14,156 bases of DNA from JAVBKP01 sp031553975 (GTDB lineage Bacteria > Bacillota > Clostridia > Peptostreptococcales > Anaerovoracaceae), in assembly GCA_031553975.1 (NCBI GenBank), contig JAVBKP010000104.1, positions 1-14,156 on the forward strand, read 5' to 3'. A model generated the notes under the pieces. That model was given only the letters and a program-made list of their open reading frames with translations, searched no databases and was not told the origin of the DNA. Each line of letters opens with the position of its first letter. The stretch's first letter is position 1. Below are positions 7,318-14,156 of the stretch, one piece after another. Made by a program: the position numbers and the translations under genes.

Positions 7318-7322
7318 GATAT

Positions 7323-8489
7323 ATGTTGCATTTTGAGAGCAAGGAACAGGGGAGCGCTGTAATAAAAGTTGTAGGCGTTGGCGGAGGCGGTAATAACGCA
7401 GTCAACCGCATGATTGAAGCGCAGCTTAGCGGCGTGGATTTCATGGCCTTAAATACAGACAAGCAAGCCTTGAATAAATCTCTAGCACCGACCAAGCTCC
7501 AATTAGGGGATAAAATCACAAAAGGATTGGGTGCAGGAGCAAATCCTGAAGTGGGTGAAAAAGCCGCTGAGGAGTCTTACGACGAAATAATGAAATTGTT
7601 AGCTGGTGCAGACATGGTGTTTGTTACAGCTGGCATGGGTGGAGGTACTGGAACAGGTGCCGCACCAGTGGTTGCTAGAGCAGCCAAAGAACAGGGAATA
7701 TTGACTGTAGCAGTGGTGACTAAACCATTTACTTTTGAAGGCAGCAAAAGAAGATTCTTCGCTGAAGAGGGTATTAACGAGTTAAAGAAAAGTGTTGATT
7801 CTATCGTGATAGTGCCTAATGACAAATTACTTACTATAGCGGACAAGACTTTGACAATGCTAGAAGCCTTTGGCATGGCAGATGATATATTAAAACTAGG
7901 TGTACAAGGTATTTCAGACCTTATCGCTGAACCAGGATTTATCAACCTTGACTTTGCTGACGTAAGCACAGTGATGAAAGACAAAGGCGTTGCCCATATG
8001 GGTGTTGGGGTAGGCAAAGGAGACAATCGTGTGGCTGAGGCTGTTAAGAGTGCGCTGGAGAGTCCTCTTTTAGAGACACGTATAGATGGCGCAGGCTCGA
8101 TCCTTTACAACGTAGCTGGCGGATATGATATTACCATGCTTGAAATCAATGAAGTTTCTGATATTATTAGCAAAGCCGCTAACCCTGATGCATTGATAGT
8201 GCTTGGAACTACAGTGAGAGAAGATTTGAAAGATGAGATTAGGGTTACCATTGTAGCCACTGGTTTTGAAGGAGAAAAAGCCTCCAAAGATATTTTTGCC
8301 AATGTAAGGGCACGTGAGGAACAAGCGAAGAAGGCTAGAGACGCCATGCCGTCTATTTCTTTTGGAACAAAGACCGAGGCGCCTAGCGAAAGGCCTCCAT
8401 TTACAGCAAATAATACATATGACGAAGACGACGGCCCTAAAGGGCTTGGCCGATATGATTTCGACATACCGCCTTTCCTGAAAAAGTAA
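7323..8489 (+). CDS. ftsZ: FtsZ, tubulin-like cell division GTPase
   Basis: Cytoplasmic GTPase that polymerises into the Z ring and organises septum formation. It has 388 residues, a usual length. The GTP-binding domain begins [17 protein letters not shown]. The tubulin signature GGGTGTG is at 106-112. The T7 loop [11 protein letters not shown] starts at 208; its acidic residues Asp210 and Asp213 complete the GTPase site of the next subunit. After a short linker (about 330-378) comes the conserved C-terminal peptide [10 protein letters not shown], which binds membrane tethers such as FtsA or SepF and other partners. ATG 7323 has GGGAGGT nine bases upstream. The gene has its own promoter and a following hairpin, so it probably forms a separate unit. 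ftsA is not beside it. Confidence 0.99.
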   Translation: MLHFESKEQGSAVIKVVGVGGGGNNAVNRMIEAQLSGVDFMALNTDKQALNKSLAPTKLQLGDKITKGLGAGANPEVGEKAAEESYDEIMKLLAGADMVFVTAGMGGGTGTGAAPVVARAAKEQGILTVAVVTKPFTFEGSKRRFFAEEGINELKKSVDSIVIVPNDKLLTIADKTLTMLEAFGMADDILKLGVQGISDLIAEPGFINLDFADVSTVMKDKGVAHMGVGVGKGDNRVAEAVKSALESPLLETRIDGAGSILYNVAGGYDITMLEINEVSDIISKAANPDALIVLGTTVREDLKDEIRVTIVATGFEGEKASKDIFANVRAREEQAKKARDAMPSISFGTKTEAPSERPPFTANNTYDEDDGPKGLGRYDFDIPPFLKK

Positions 8490-8493
8490 ATTT

Positions 8494-8514
8494 AAAGCCG
8501 GCTATGCCGGCTTT
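8494..8514 (+). terminator. GC-rich hairpin after ftsZ, probable terminator
   Basis: AAAGCCGGC, loop TAT, then GCCGGCTTT form a perfect 9-bp stem five bases after the ftsZ stop. On the + strand only three T residues follow the GC core before CG, so it is not a textbook intrinsic terminator. Read on the - strand the stem is followed by TTTAAATTTAC, which is more T-rich, but no - strand gene is seen nearby. It may be a partial terminator or an mRNA 3'-end stabiliser. The next gene starts only 22 bases later and I see no good promoter between. Confidence 0.6.
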
Positions 8515-8535
8515 CGTATATGTGACGAGGATTAG

Positions 8536-9366
8536 ATGAAACTGATTTCTTCCAAGGACAACAGTATAATAAAAACCGCAAAACAGTTGCAACAGAAAAA
8601 GTTTAGAGATAAGACTGGGACTTTCTTGATAGAGGGATACCACTTACTAGAAGAAGCTTTGAAAAGTCGCATGCTGTTTGATTTTGTTGTATTTTCAGAG
8701 GAGGTTCTAGACAAAACCGAAGCAAGGGCATTGGTGGCGTTACTAGAAGAGAACCATATAGATTGTTATAAAATGCCTGACCAGATTTTTCAAACGTTAG
8801 TGGAAACAGAATCACCACAAGGGGTGGTGGGAGCAGTCCACAAACCTAAATGGGATGAGAGAGCAGTATTACATAAGCCAGAGGGAAATATATTGGTTTT
8901 AGATCGATTGCAAGACCCAGGCAATGTTGGTACCATGATCAGGACAGCGGAGGCAGCAGGATATAGAGCCATACTAGCCATGAAGGGCACAGTGGATATA
9001 TATGGCAGCAAAGTGATAAGGTCGGCCATGGGTTCGCTGTTTAGAATGCCTGTACTTTATTGTGATAGCCCTACAGTGGCCTTAGAAAAGCTGGAAAAAG
9101 CTGGGAAGAGCACTGTTTGTACCACACTAGATACAGGCGTATATTACCATCAAATCTCCCTGAGCAAGAATGTTGCTATTATCATCGGAAATGAAGGCAG
9201 TGGCATATGCCATGAGTTTAAAGCAGGTGCAACACACAAAGTGAAAATACCAATGCAAGGTGAGATAGAATCTTTGAATGCTGCTATGGCAGCAGGAATA
9301 CTGATGTATGAGGGCGTAAGAGGCCAAGAGTCAGAGCACAACCATAAATTAATAGATAGGAGATAG
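8536..9366 (+). CDS. SpoU/TrmH-family (SPOUT) RNA 2'-O-methyltransferase, YsgA-like
   Basis: S-adenosylmethionine-dependent RNA ribose methyltransferase of 276 residues, probably acting on rRNA or tRNA; the target nucleotide cannot be told from the sequence. The N-terminal substrate-binding domain begins ISSKDNSIIKTAKQL and contains TFLIEGYHLLEEAL. The C-terminal knotted domain holds the three SpoU motifs. Motif 1 is LDRLQDPGNVGTMIRTAEAAG (about 122-142). Motif 2 is IIIGNEGSG (215-223). Motif 3 is IPMQGEIESLNAAMAAG (238-254), whose Ser-Leu-Asn is part of the cofactor pocket. GAGG (8527-8530) is five bases before the ATG. The stop is two bases before pheS, the same neighbour as ysgA of Bacillus subtilis, so they share a transcript. 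Confidence 0.92.
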   Translation: MKLISSKDNSIIKTAKQLQQKKFRDKTGTFLIEGYHLLEEALKSRMLFDFVVFSEEVLDKTEARALVALLEENHIDCYKMPDQIFQTLVETESPQGVVGAVHKPKWDERAVLHKPEGNILVLDRLQDPGNVGTMIRTAEAAGYRAILAMKGTVDIYGSKVIRSAMGSLFRMPVLYCDSPTVALEKLEKAGKSTVCTTLDTGVYYHQISLSKNVAIIIGNEGSGICHEFKAGATHKVKIPMQGEIESLNAAMAAGILMYEGVRGQESEHNHKLIDRR

Positions 9367-9368
9367 CC

Positions 9369-10391
9369 ATGCAAAACCAATTAAAACAGATATTAGATAG
9401 TGCTAAAGAGCAAATAGCCCGAATCACATCTCTAGAAGAGGCTGAGAAGATTAGAATAGATTTTTTAGGCAAAAAGGGGAGTTTGACAGAGGTTCTAAAA
9501 TCCATGGGGAAGCTTTCCAATGAAGAAAGGCCCTTGATGGGAAAATTGGCCAATGAAATCAGAGCCGAAATAGAAGAAAACTTAGAAAAATCATTTACAG
9601 CCCTAAAAGACACAGTGAAGGCGGCCAAGTTAAAAACAGAAAAAATTGACGTTACCATTCCAGGAACAAAGAGAGAGCTAGGGGCAAAACACCCTATACC
9701 ACTGACCATTGATCAAATATCTAGAATATTCATGAACATGGGATATAGCGTAGTAGAAGGACCAGAAGTAGATCTTGTATTCAACAACTTCGATGCGCTA
9801 AATGCGGCACCAAATCACCCATCAAGGGATTTGACAGATACGTTTTACATAGATGAAAAGACACTTCTTAGAACACAAACTTCTCCCGTACAAGTTCGCA
9901 CATTAATGTCCCAAGAGCCACCGCTAAAGGTCATAGCACCGGGCAGATGTTTTCGTCGTGACGAGCTTGATGCAACACATTCCCCTATGTTCCATCAAAT
10001 AGAAGGACTAGTGGTAGGTGAGGGCATTACCATGGCGGACCTAAAAGGAACATTGGATACCTTCGCAAAAGAATTGTTTGGACCTACGGTCAAAACCAAG
10101 TTCAGACCTCACTTTTTCCCTTTCACTGAGCCAAGTGCTGAAGTAGACGTGACTTGCTTTAAATGCGGCGGAGAAGGTTGCAGAGTATGTAAAGGCAGCG
10201 GCTGGATTGAGATTCTAGGATGCGGCATGGTTCACCCAAATGTACTTAAAGTAGGCGGAATCGACACAGAAAAATACTCAGGATTTGCCTTTGGCATGGG
10301 CGTAGAGAGAATCGCCATGTTAAAATACGAAATCGATGATATACGCCTAATGTATGAAAATGATATGAGATTTGTCAGTCAGTTTAAATAG
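9369..10391 (+). CDS. pheS: Phenylalanyl-tRNA synthetase alpha subunit
   Basis: Catalytic subunit of the (alpha-beta)2 class II enzyme that charges tRNA-Phe. It has 340 residues, a normal length. An N-terminal coiled-coil domain (1-85) is followed by class II motifs: TFYIDEKTLLRTQTSPVQ (158-175), the motif 2 region PGRCFRRDELDATHSPMFHQ (191-210), RPHFFPFTEPSAEVDV (246-261), and motif 3 GFAFGMGVERIAML (305-318). Cys263, 266, 271 and 274 form the cysteine cluster common in this family. The start has an AGGAG site just upstream and lies two bases after the methyltransferase stop. No T-box leader can fit there. The pheT Shine-Dalgarno overlaps its TAG stop. Confidence 0.98.
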   Translation: MQNQLKQILDSAKEQIARITSLEEAEKIRIDFLGKKGSLTEVLKSMGKLSNEERPLMGKLANEIRAEIEENLEKSFTALKDTVKAAKLKTEKIDVTIPGTKRELGAKHPIPLTIDQISRIFMNMGYSVVEGPEVDLVFNNFDALNAAPNHPSRDLTDTFYIDEKTLLRTQTSPVQVRTLMSQEPPLKVIAPGRCFRRDELDATHSPMFHQIEGLVVGEGITMADLKGTLDTFAKELFGPTVKTKFRPHFFPFTEPSAEVDVTCFKCGGEGCRVCKGSGWIEILGCGMVHPNVLKVGGIDTEKYSGFAFGMGVERIAMLKYEIDDIRLMYENDMRFVSQFK

Positions 10392-10400
10392 GAGGGAATT

Positions 10401-12800
10401 ATGTTAGTACCAGTAAAATGGCTAAAAGAATATGCAGATATCAATTTGGATATCAACGAGTTTGCAGACAAGATGATCCTGTCTGGCTCTAATATAGAGA
10501 CTGTGGAAGAGCTGGTTAAGGGCTTTTCCAAAATCGTAGTAGGTAAAATCGTCAAGCTAGAAAAACATCCAGAGGCAGACAAACTACAGATTTGTCAAAT
10601 CGATATAGGTAGTGAAGTGATTCAGATTATCACAGGGGCGCAAAATGTATTTGAAGGAGCCTATATACCGACTATTTTAGACGGAGGCATACTACCTGAT
10701 GGCACAAAGATAAAAAGCGGAAAACTTAGAGGATTAGAGTCTAATGGTATGCTTTGCTCTGCCAAAGAGTTAGGTTTCGTGGACAAGGTAATACCTACTT
10801 CGCACAGAGACGGCATTATGATTTTAGAAGAAGGGCTTACATTAGGACAAGACATTCTAGAAGCTATGGATTTGAAGGACGAAGAGGTTATCGAATTTGA
10901 GATTACGCCAAACAGATCAGATTGCCTATCTATCATTGGCATGGCTCGTGAGACGGCGGCGGTATTCCCTCAGAAGATTAGGTACCCAGAGACTGATTGC
11001 AAGAATGAAACTGGAGATATTAATGATTATATCTCTGTAGAGGTTAAAAGCCCATATTGCAAGCGTTATGTAGCAAGGGCTGTGAAGGATATTAAAATAA
11101 AACCATCTCCTTGGTGGTTGCAAAAGAGACTTATAGCAGCAGGGGTTAGGCCGATTAATAACATTGTAGATGCCACCAACTATGTGATGCTTGAATATGG
11201 TCAACCGTTACACGCATTTGATGCAAAGAATGTTTCCGGTAACAAAATTATTGTAGACATTGCCAACGAAGGGCAGATGTTTACCACATTAGATAGTTCA
11301 GAACGTACCCTTACAAAAGATATGCTCCTCATCAATGATGGTGCAAAAGCAGTTGCATTAGCAGGGGTAATGGGTGGGCTAAACTCTGAGATTCAATCAG
11401 ACACGCAGACAATCATCATAGAGTCAGCCAATTTTGATGCAGACAACGTAAGAGCTACTTCCAAAAAGCTTGGACTGCGAACAGAGGCCTCTTCTCGTTA
11501 TGAAAAGGGCGTAGATCCTAATCTATGCAAGGCAGCAGCAGACAGAGCGTGCTACCTAATAGAACTACTAGGTGGTGGGACTGTTATAAAAGGTGCTGTA
11601 GACATATACCCATCAGCATTTGCCATGGAGCCAATTGAAGTGAGAACAGCTAGAGTAAATGCACTGCTGGGCATTATTTTAACACCAGCTGAAGTAGCTG
11701 ACATGTTCACAAGACTTGAGATTCAAGCAGAAGTGAAAGGGGATATTGTCCTAGCTACGCCACCAACTGTCCGCCCAGACTTACAAAAAGAAATAGACAT
11801 GGTTGAAGAAGTAGCAAGAATATATGGATATGACAATTTGCCAACAACCCTTCCTAAATCAGAGGTTAAAGGCGGTAAAACCGCAAATAGAATATTGGAA
11901 GATACGGCCGCAGATACATTAATAGCCTTGGGTTATAGCGGCATAGAGACATACTCCTTTGTGAGTCCAAAGGGTGTGGATTTGATCAATAGCAAAGAGG
12001 CAGGACTGCGAAAGTTCGTGAAGCTAATCAATCCCCTTGGAGAAGAGAATAGCGTTATGAGAACCACGCTGATTCCGGGTATGATGGAGGTTTTGTCTCG
12101 TAATACCAACAGGAATATTCCAGAGGTAAGAGTCTTTGAGCTGGGAACTGTTTTTTATGATTTAGGCAAGAATCAAGCAGGAGAAAATTTACCAACAGAA
12201 GTAAAGAATCTTCTCGTTGGAACCTATGGACCTAAGGAAGACTTTTATGCTATCAAAGGCGTTGTAGTGGAGATGTTGAAAAAAATAGGCGTTAAGGAAT
12301 TGTCTTTTGTACCAGAATCAAGCAACGAAACGTTCCACCCAGGCAGATGTGCCAATATATTTGCAGGGGAGAAAAAAATAGGTGTCATGGGTGAAATACA
12401 CCCCAATGTAGCGGAGAACTATGACATGAGAGATAGGGTGAATCTCTGCGCACTTGATTTTAGCCTTCTGTGCAGTATATCAGATACGGAGAAAATCTAC
12501 GAGCAGATTCCAAAATTCCCTGCTATGACTAGAGATATTGCTCTTCTAGTAAAAGAAGAGATTACAGTAGGCGAGATGGAAAACCTTATCAAAACCAACG
12601 GCAAAGAGTTCTTAGAGGACATTGCTCTATTTGATATTTATAGAGGAAAACAAGTGAAAGAAGGCTATAAGAGCGTAGCGTTTTCTCTGAGATACAGGGA
12701 CAAGGAAAAGACCCTTACTGAAGAAGCAGTGAGTAAGGTGCATTCTAAGGTTTTAAGTGCATTAAAAGAACAGCTTGATGCTGATTTAAGAGATATGTAG
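10401..12800 (+). CDS. pheT: Phenylalanyl-tRNA synthetase beta subunit
   Basis: Large subunit of the bacterial PheRS, 799 residues, full length. Domains in order: an OB-fold tRNA-binding domain (about 40-150, VGKIVKLEKHPEADKLQ and GLESNGMLCSAKELG); the B3/B4 editing domain that clears mischarged Tyr-tRNA (about 210-395, RPINNIVDATNYVMLEYGQP, GVMGG); B5 (about 405-480, RPDLQKEIDMVEEVARIYG); a catalytic-like core (about 495-690, FHPGRCANIF); and a C-terminal anticodon-binding FDX-ACB domain (about 705-798, KFPAMTRDIALLVKEE and FDIYRG). AGGAGGG at 10390-10396 overlaps the pheS stop, four bases before ATG. The zapA ribosome site overlaps its own stop, so the whole set is tightly coupled. Confidence 0.98.
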   Translation: MLVPVKWLKEYADINLDINEFADKMILSGSNIETVEELVKGFSKIVVGKIVKLEKHPEADKLQICQIDIGSEVIQIITGAQNVFEGAYIPTILDGGILPDGTKIKSGKLRGLESNGMLCSAKELGFVDKVIPTSHRDGIMILEEGLTLGQDILEAMDLKDEEVIEFEITPNRSDCLSIIGMARETAAVFPQKIRYPETDCKNETGDINDYISVEVKSPYCKRYVARAVKDIKIKPSPWWLQKRLIAAGVRPINNIVDATNYVMLEYGQPLHAFDAKNVSGNKIIVDIANEGQMFTTLDSSERTLTKDMLLINDGAKAVALAGVMGGLNSEIQSDTQTIIIESANFDADNVRATSKKLGLRTEASSRYEKGVDPNLCKAAADRACYLIELLGGGTVIKGAVDIYPSAFAMEPIEVRTARVNALLGIILTPAEVADMFTRLEIQAEVKGDIVLATPPTVRPDLQKEIDMVEEVARIYGYDNLPTTLPKSEVKGGKTANRILEDTAADTLIALGYSGIETYSFVSPKGVDLINSKEAGLRKFVKLINPLGEENSVMRTTLIPGMMEVLSRNTNRNIPEVRVFELGTVFYDLGKNQAGENLPTEVKNLLVGTYGPKEDFYAIKGVVVEMLKKIGVKELSFVPESSNETFHPGRCANIFAGEKKIGVMGEIHPNVAENYDMRDRVNLCALDFSLLCSISDTEKIYEQIPKFPAMTRDIALLVKEEITVGEMENLIKTNGKEFLEDIALFDIYRGKQVKEGYKSVAFSLRYRDKEKTLTEEAVSKVHSKVLSALKEQLDADLRDM

Positions 12801-12809
12801 GAGGCGAGC

Positions 12810-13430
12810 ATGGATAGTAAAATTGACGTAAAAATCTTTGGGCAAATCTATACTGTGGCTGGAGGCGATTCGGCAGATTATATTCTAAAAATCGCGGGCT
12901 ATGTGGATAAAAAGATGAAAGAGATAGGCAATGCGCTAAATACTAGCTCTATGCCCGATCTATCTGTGCTAGCGGCTCTCAATATTGCAGATGATTATTA
13001 TAAAGTTTTAGATGGCATTGTATCTAATGACCAAGAAGTGAACAAACTAAAAGCAGATGTCGATAATTATGCCAAACTCTGGGAAGAGGCTAAAAATGGT
13101 TTTTCCCAACTAAAAATCGACTCACAGAGTGCGTTCATCAAACAAGAGGCAATGGAAGGCACCATCAGAGAGCAGGATGCGGAGATTGTATTGCTAAAAG
13201 GCAAGATAGAAGGTCTTGAAATAGAAAAAGAAGCCCTTACCACAAAACTCGAGAGTACCAAAGAAAAGTTAGACAAAAATGTATCTAGCCAAAAGGATTC
13301 CTCTGGAGAGATGAAAGAGCTAATGGAGAAGACAAAGGAATTAGAAACCAACTTCTTTGATGTTCAAATGGAAAATATTCAGCTAAAGAGCGAGTTGGAA
13401 AAATTTAAAAAAAATGTAGTAGAATGGTAA
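12810..13430 (+). CDS. zapA: ZapA-family cell division protein with long coiled-coil tail
   Basis: The N-terminal part (about 1-75) is a ZapA domain: KIDVKIFGQIYTVAGGD, YVDKKMKEIGNAL and LSVLAALNIADDYYKV. ZapA binds FtsZ and bundles Z-ring filaments. The remainder to residue 206 is a highly charged predicted coiled coil (about 75-155 and 165-202), with heptad-like runs such as GLEIEKEALTTKLESTKEKL. It is separated by a Ser-rich break (NVSSQKDSSGEM). Simple ZapA proteins have about 85-110 residues, so this one is nearly twice as long. TAGGAGG (12798-12804) overlaps the pheT stop, five bases before ATG. Position after pheT and before mutS2 matches the Bacillus locus, but yshB/cvpA and polX, which intervene there, are missing here. 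Confidence 0.88.
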   Translation: MDSKIDVKIFGQIYTVAGGDSADYILKIAGYVDKKMKEIGNALNTSSMPDLSVLAALNIADDYYKVLDGIVSNDQEVNKLKADVDNYAKLWEEAKNGFSQLKIDSQSAFIKQEAMEGTIREQDAEIVLLKGKIEGLEIEKEALTTKLESTKEKLDKNVSSQKDSSGEMKELMEKTKELETNFFDVQMENIQLKSELEKFKKNVVEW

Positions 13431-13442
13431 AGCGTTAAAAAA

Positions 13443-13483
13443 GAGGGAGACCGGCTTTGCGCTGGAAAATTTTCGTCAGATGA
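13443..13483 (+). other. Possible mutS2 leader: good ribosome site, small hairpin and 8-codon ORF
   Basis: GAGGGAG (13443-13449) is a good Shine-Dalgarno but lies 30 bases before the mutS2 ATG. Seven bases after it is TTG 13457, which opens an 8-codon frame (MRWKIFVR) ending at TGA 13481-13483. That stop overlaps the mutS2 ATG as ATGA. The stretch 13451-13465 can also fold into a short stem (CCGGC against GCTGG with one G-T pair). Either translation of the leader or the fold could bring ribosomes to mutS2. This is an inference from layout. Confidence 0.3.
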
Positions 13484-14156
13484 ATGATAAAGCGTTTAGG
13501 GTATTAGAATACGGCAAGATTGTACGCCTCCTTGAAGAGGAGGCGTCTTCTGTTATGGCAAAGGAACAGCTGTCAAAGCTAGTTCCATTTTGTGTTGCCT
13601 TTGACATCGAAAATGCACAGAACGAAACAGCAGAAGCTGTCCACGTGATCACCCGAAAAGGGTCTCTGTCACTGGGCAGTTTTTATGATATCAAGGGAAA
13701 TGTCGTCTTAGCTGATAAAGGTGCTGTATTGACGCCAAAAGCACTACTGGAGATCATGTACAACCTGTATAGTGGGCGAAAAGCTGCTACATTCTTAAAG
13801 ACAGACTTATTTGACTTGGTCATACTAGATGAACTAGCAGGGCTTATTACAGTTCATAAGAACGTAGAAGAAGAAATTGACAGATGTATTGTATCAGAGG
13901 AGGAAATAGCAGATCATGCTAGCCCAGCCCTAAGAGATATTCGTAGAAATATCGCCCGTCATGGAGATGCTGTCAGAGCCAAGCTAAATAGCATATTGGC
14001 TTCAGACGGTAACAGAACCATGCTACAAGACACCTTGTTCACCATGAGGCAGGGCAGATATGTAATACCAGTTAAATTAGAATACAAGGCTAAATTCCCA
14101 GGGATTGTGCACGATCAATCCTCTACGGGAGCCACGCTTTTCATAGAGCCACAGTC
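13480..14156 (+). CDS. mutS2: MutS2, endonuclease MutS2 / ribosome rescue ATPase (3' end missing)
   Basis: The frame runs open from ATG 13480 to the right edge, 225 codons of a protein that is usually about 780-790 residues. MutS2 is a MutS-like ABC ATPase. In Bacillus it acts on collided ribosomes, and elsewhere it suppresses recombination through a C-terminal Smr nuclease domain. Only the N-terminal domain III-like part is present: NDKAFRVLEYGKIVRLLEEE at the start, SEEEIADHASPALRDIRRNI (139-158), MRQGRYVIPVKLEYK (189-203) and GIVHDQSSTGATLFIEP (208-224). The Walker motifs and Smr domain lie outside the window. The ATG is preferred because the family begins like this, but it has no nearby ribosome site. 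An in-frame CTG at 13462, 12 bases after GAGGGAG, is a remote alternative. Confidence 0.95.
   Translation, partial: MNDKAFRVLEYGKIVRLLEEEASSVMAKEQLSKLVPFCVAFDIENAQNETAEAVHVITRKGSLSLGSFYDIKGNVVLADKGAVLTPKALLEIMYNLYSGRKAATFLKTDLFDLVILDELAGLITVHKNVEEEIDRCIVSEEEIADHASPALRDIRRNIARHGDAVRAKLNSILASDGNRTMLQDTLFTMRQGRYVIPVKLEYKAKFPGIVHDQSSTGATLFIEPQ

Noticed and set aside
1..14156. CRISPR arrays, insertion sequences, tRNA or rRNA genes, defence or biosynthetic modules
   Set aside because: None seen. Nearly all bases are in conserved housekeeping genes on one strand, and gaps are at most about 80 bases.

Overview
The window is a run of housekeeping genes, all on the + strand and almost without gaps. 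It joins the 3' half of a division and cell-wall (dcw) cluster to a phenylalanyl-tRNA synthetase operon. Gene content, order and protein signatures point to a low-to-moderate GC member of the Clostridia (Bacillota). The supporting marks are the Firmicutes-type order divIB/ftsQ, two DUF881 genes, sbp, ftsZ; the SpoU-type methyltransferase next to pheST; and zapA followed by mutS2, as in that phylum. Strong AGGAGG-type ribosome sites fit too. I cannot place it to genus. I see no mobile element, CRISPR array, tRNA or rRNA.

Region 1 (1-7241) is murD (5' end outside the window), ftsW/spoVE, murG, murA, ftsQ/divIB, DUF881-1, DUF881-2 and sbp. MurD, MurA and MurG are peptidoglycan precursor enzymes, and FtsW/SpoVE is the SEDS glycan polymerase. 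FtsQ/DivIB belongs to the divisome bridge. The DUF881 pair and Sbp are conserved membrane proteins of unknown function. Spacings run from 4-base overlaps to 72 bases. An exceptional 74-base out-of-phase overlap joins murA and ftsQ.

Region 2 (7242-8535) is ftsZ with its own extended -10 promoter and a strong GC hairpin after it, so it can be transcribed independently. ftsA, which sits between sbp and ftsZ in Bacillus, is absent here.

Region 3 (8536-14156) is a SpoU/TrmH-family RNA methyltransferase, pheS, pheT, a long coiled-coil zapA, and the start of mutS2, which is open at the right edge. There is no room for a T-box leader before pheS. mutS2 lacks a good ribosome site at its ATG. A possible 8-codon leader ORF with a good Shine-Dalgarno ends in an ATGA overlap with that ATG.

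No wholly new system is evident. The points most worth a second look are the murA/ftsQ overlap with its 9-base repeat, the mutS2 leader, the missing ftsA, the extended ZapA and the structured ftsZ leader.
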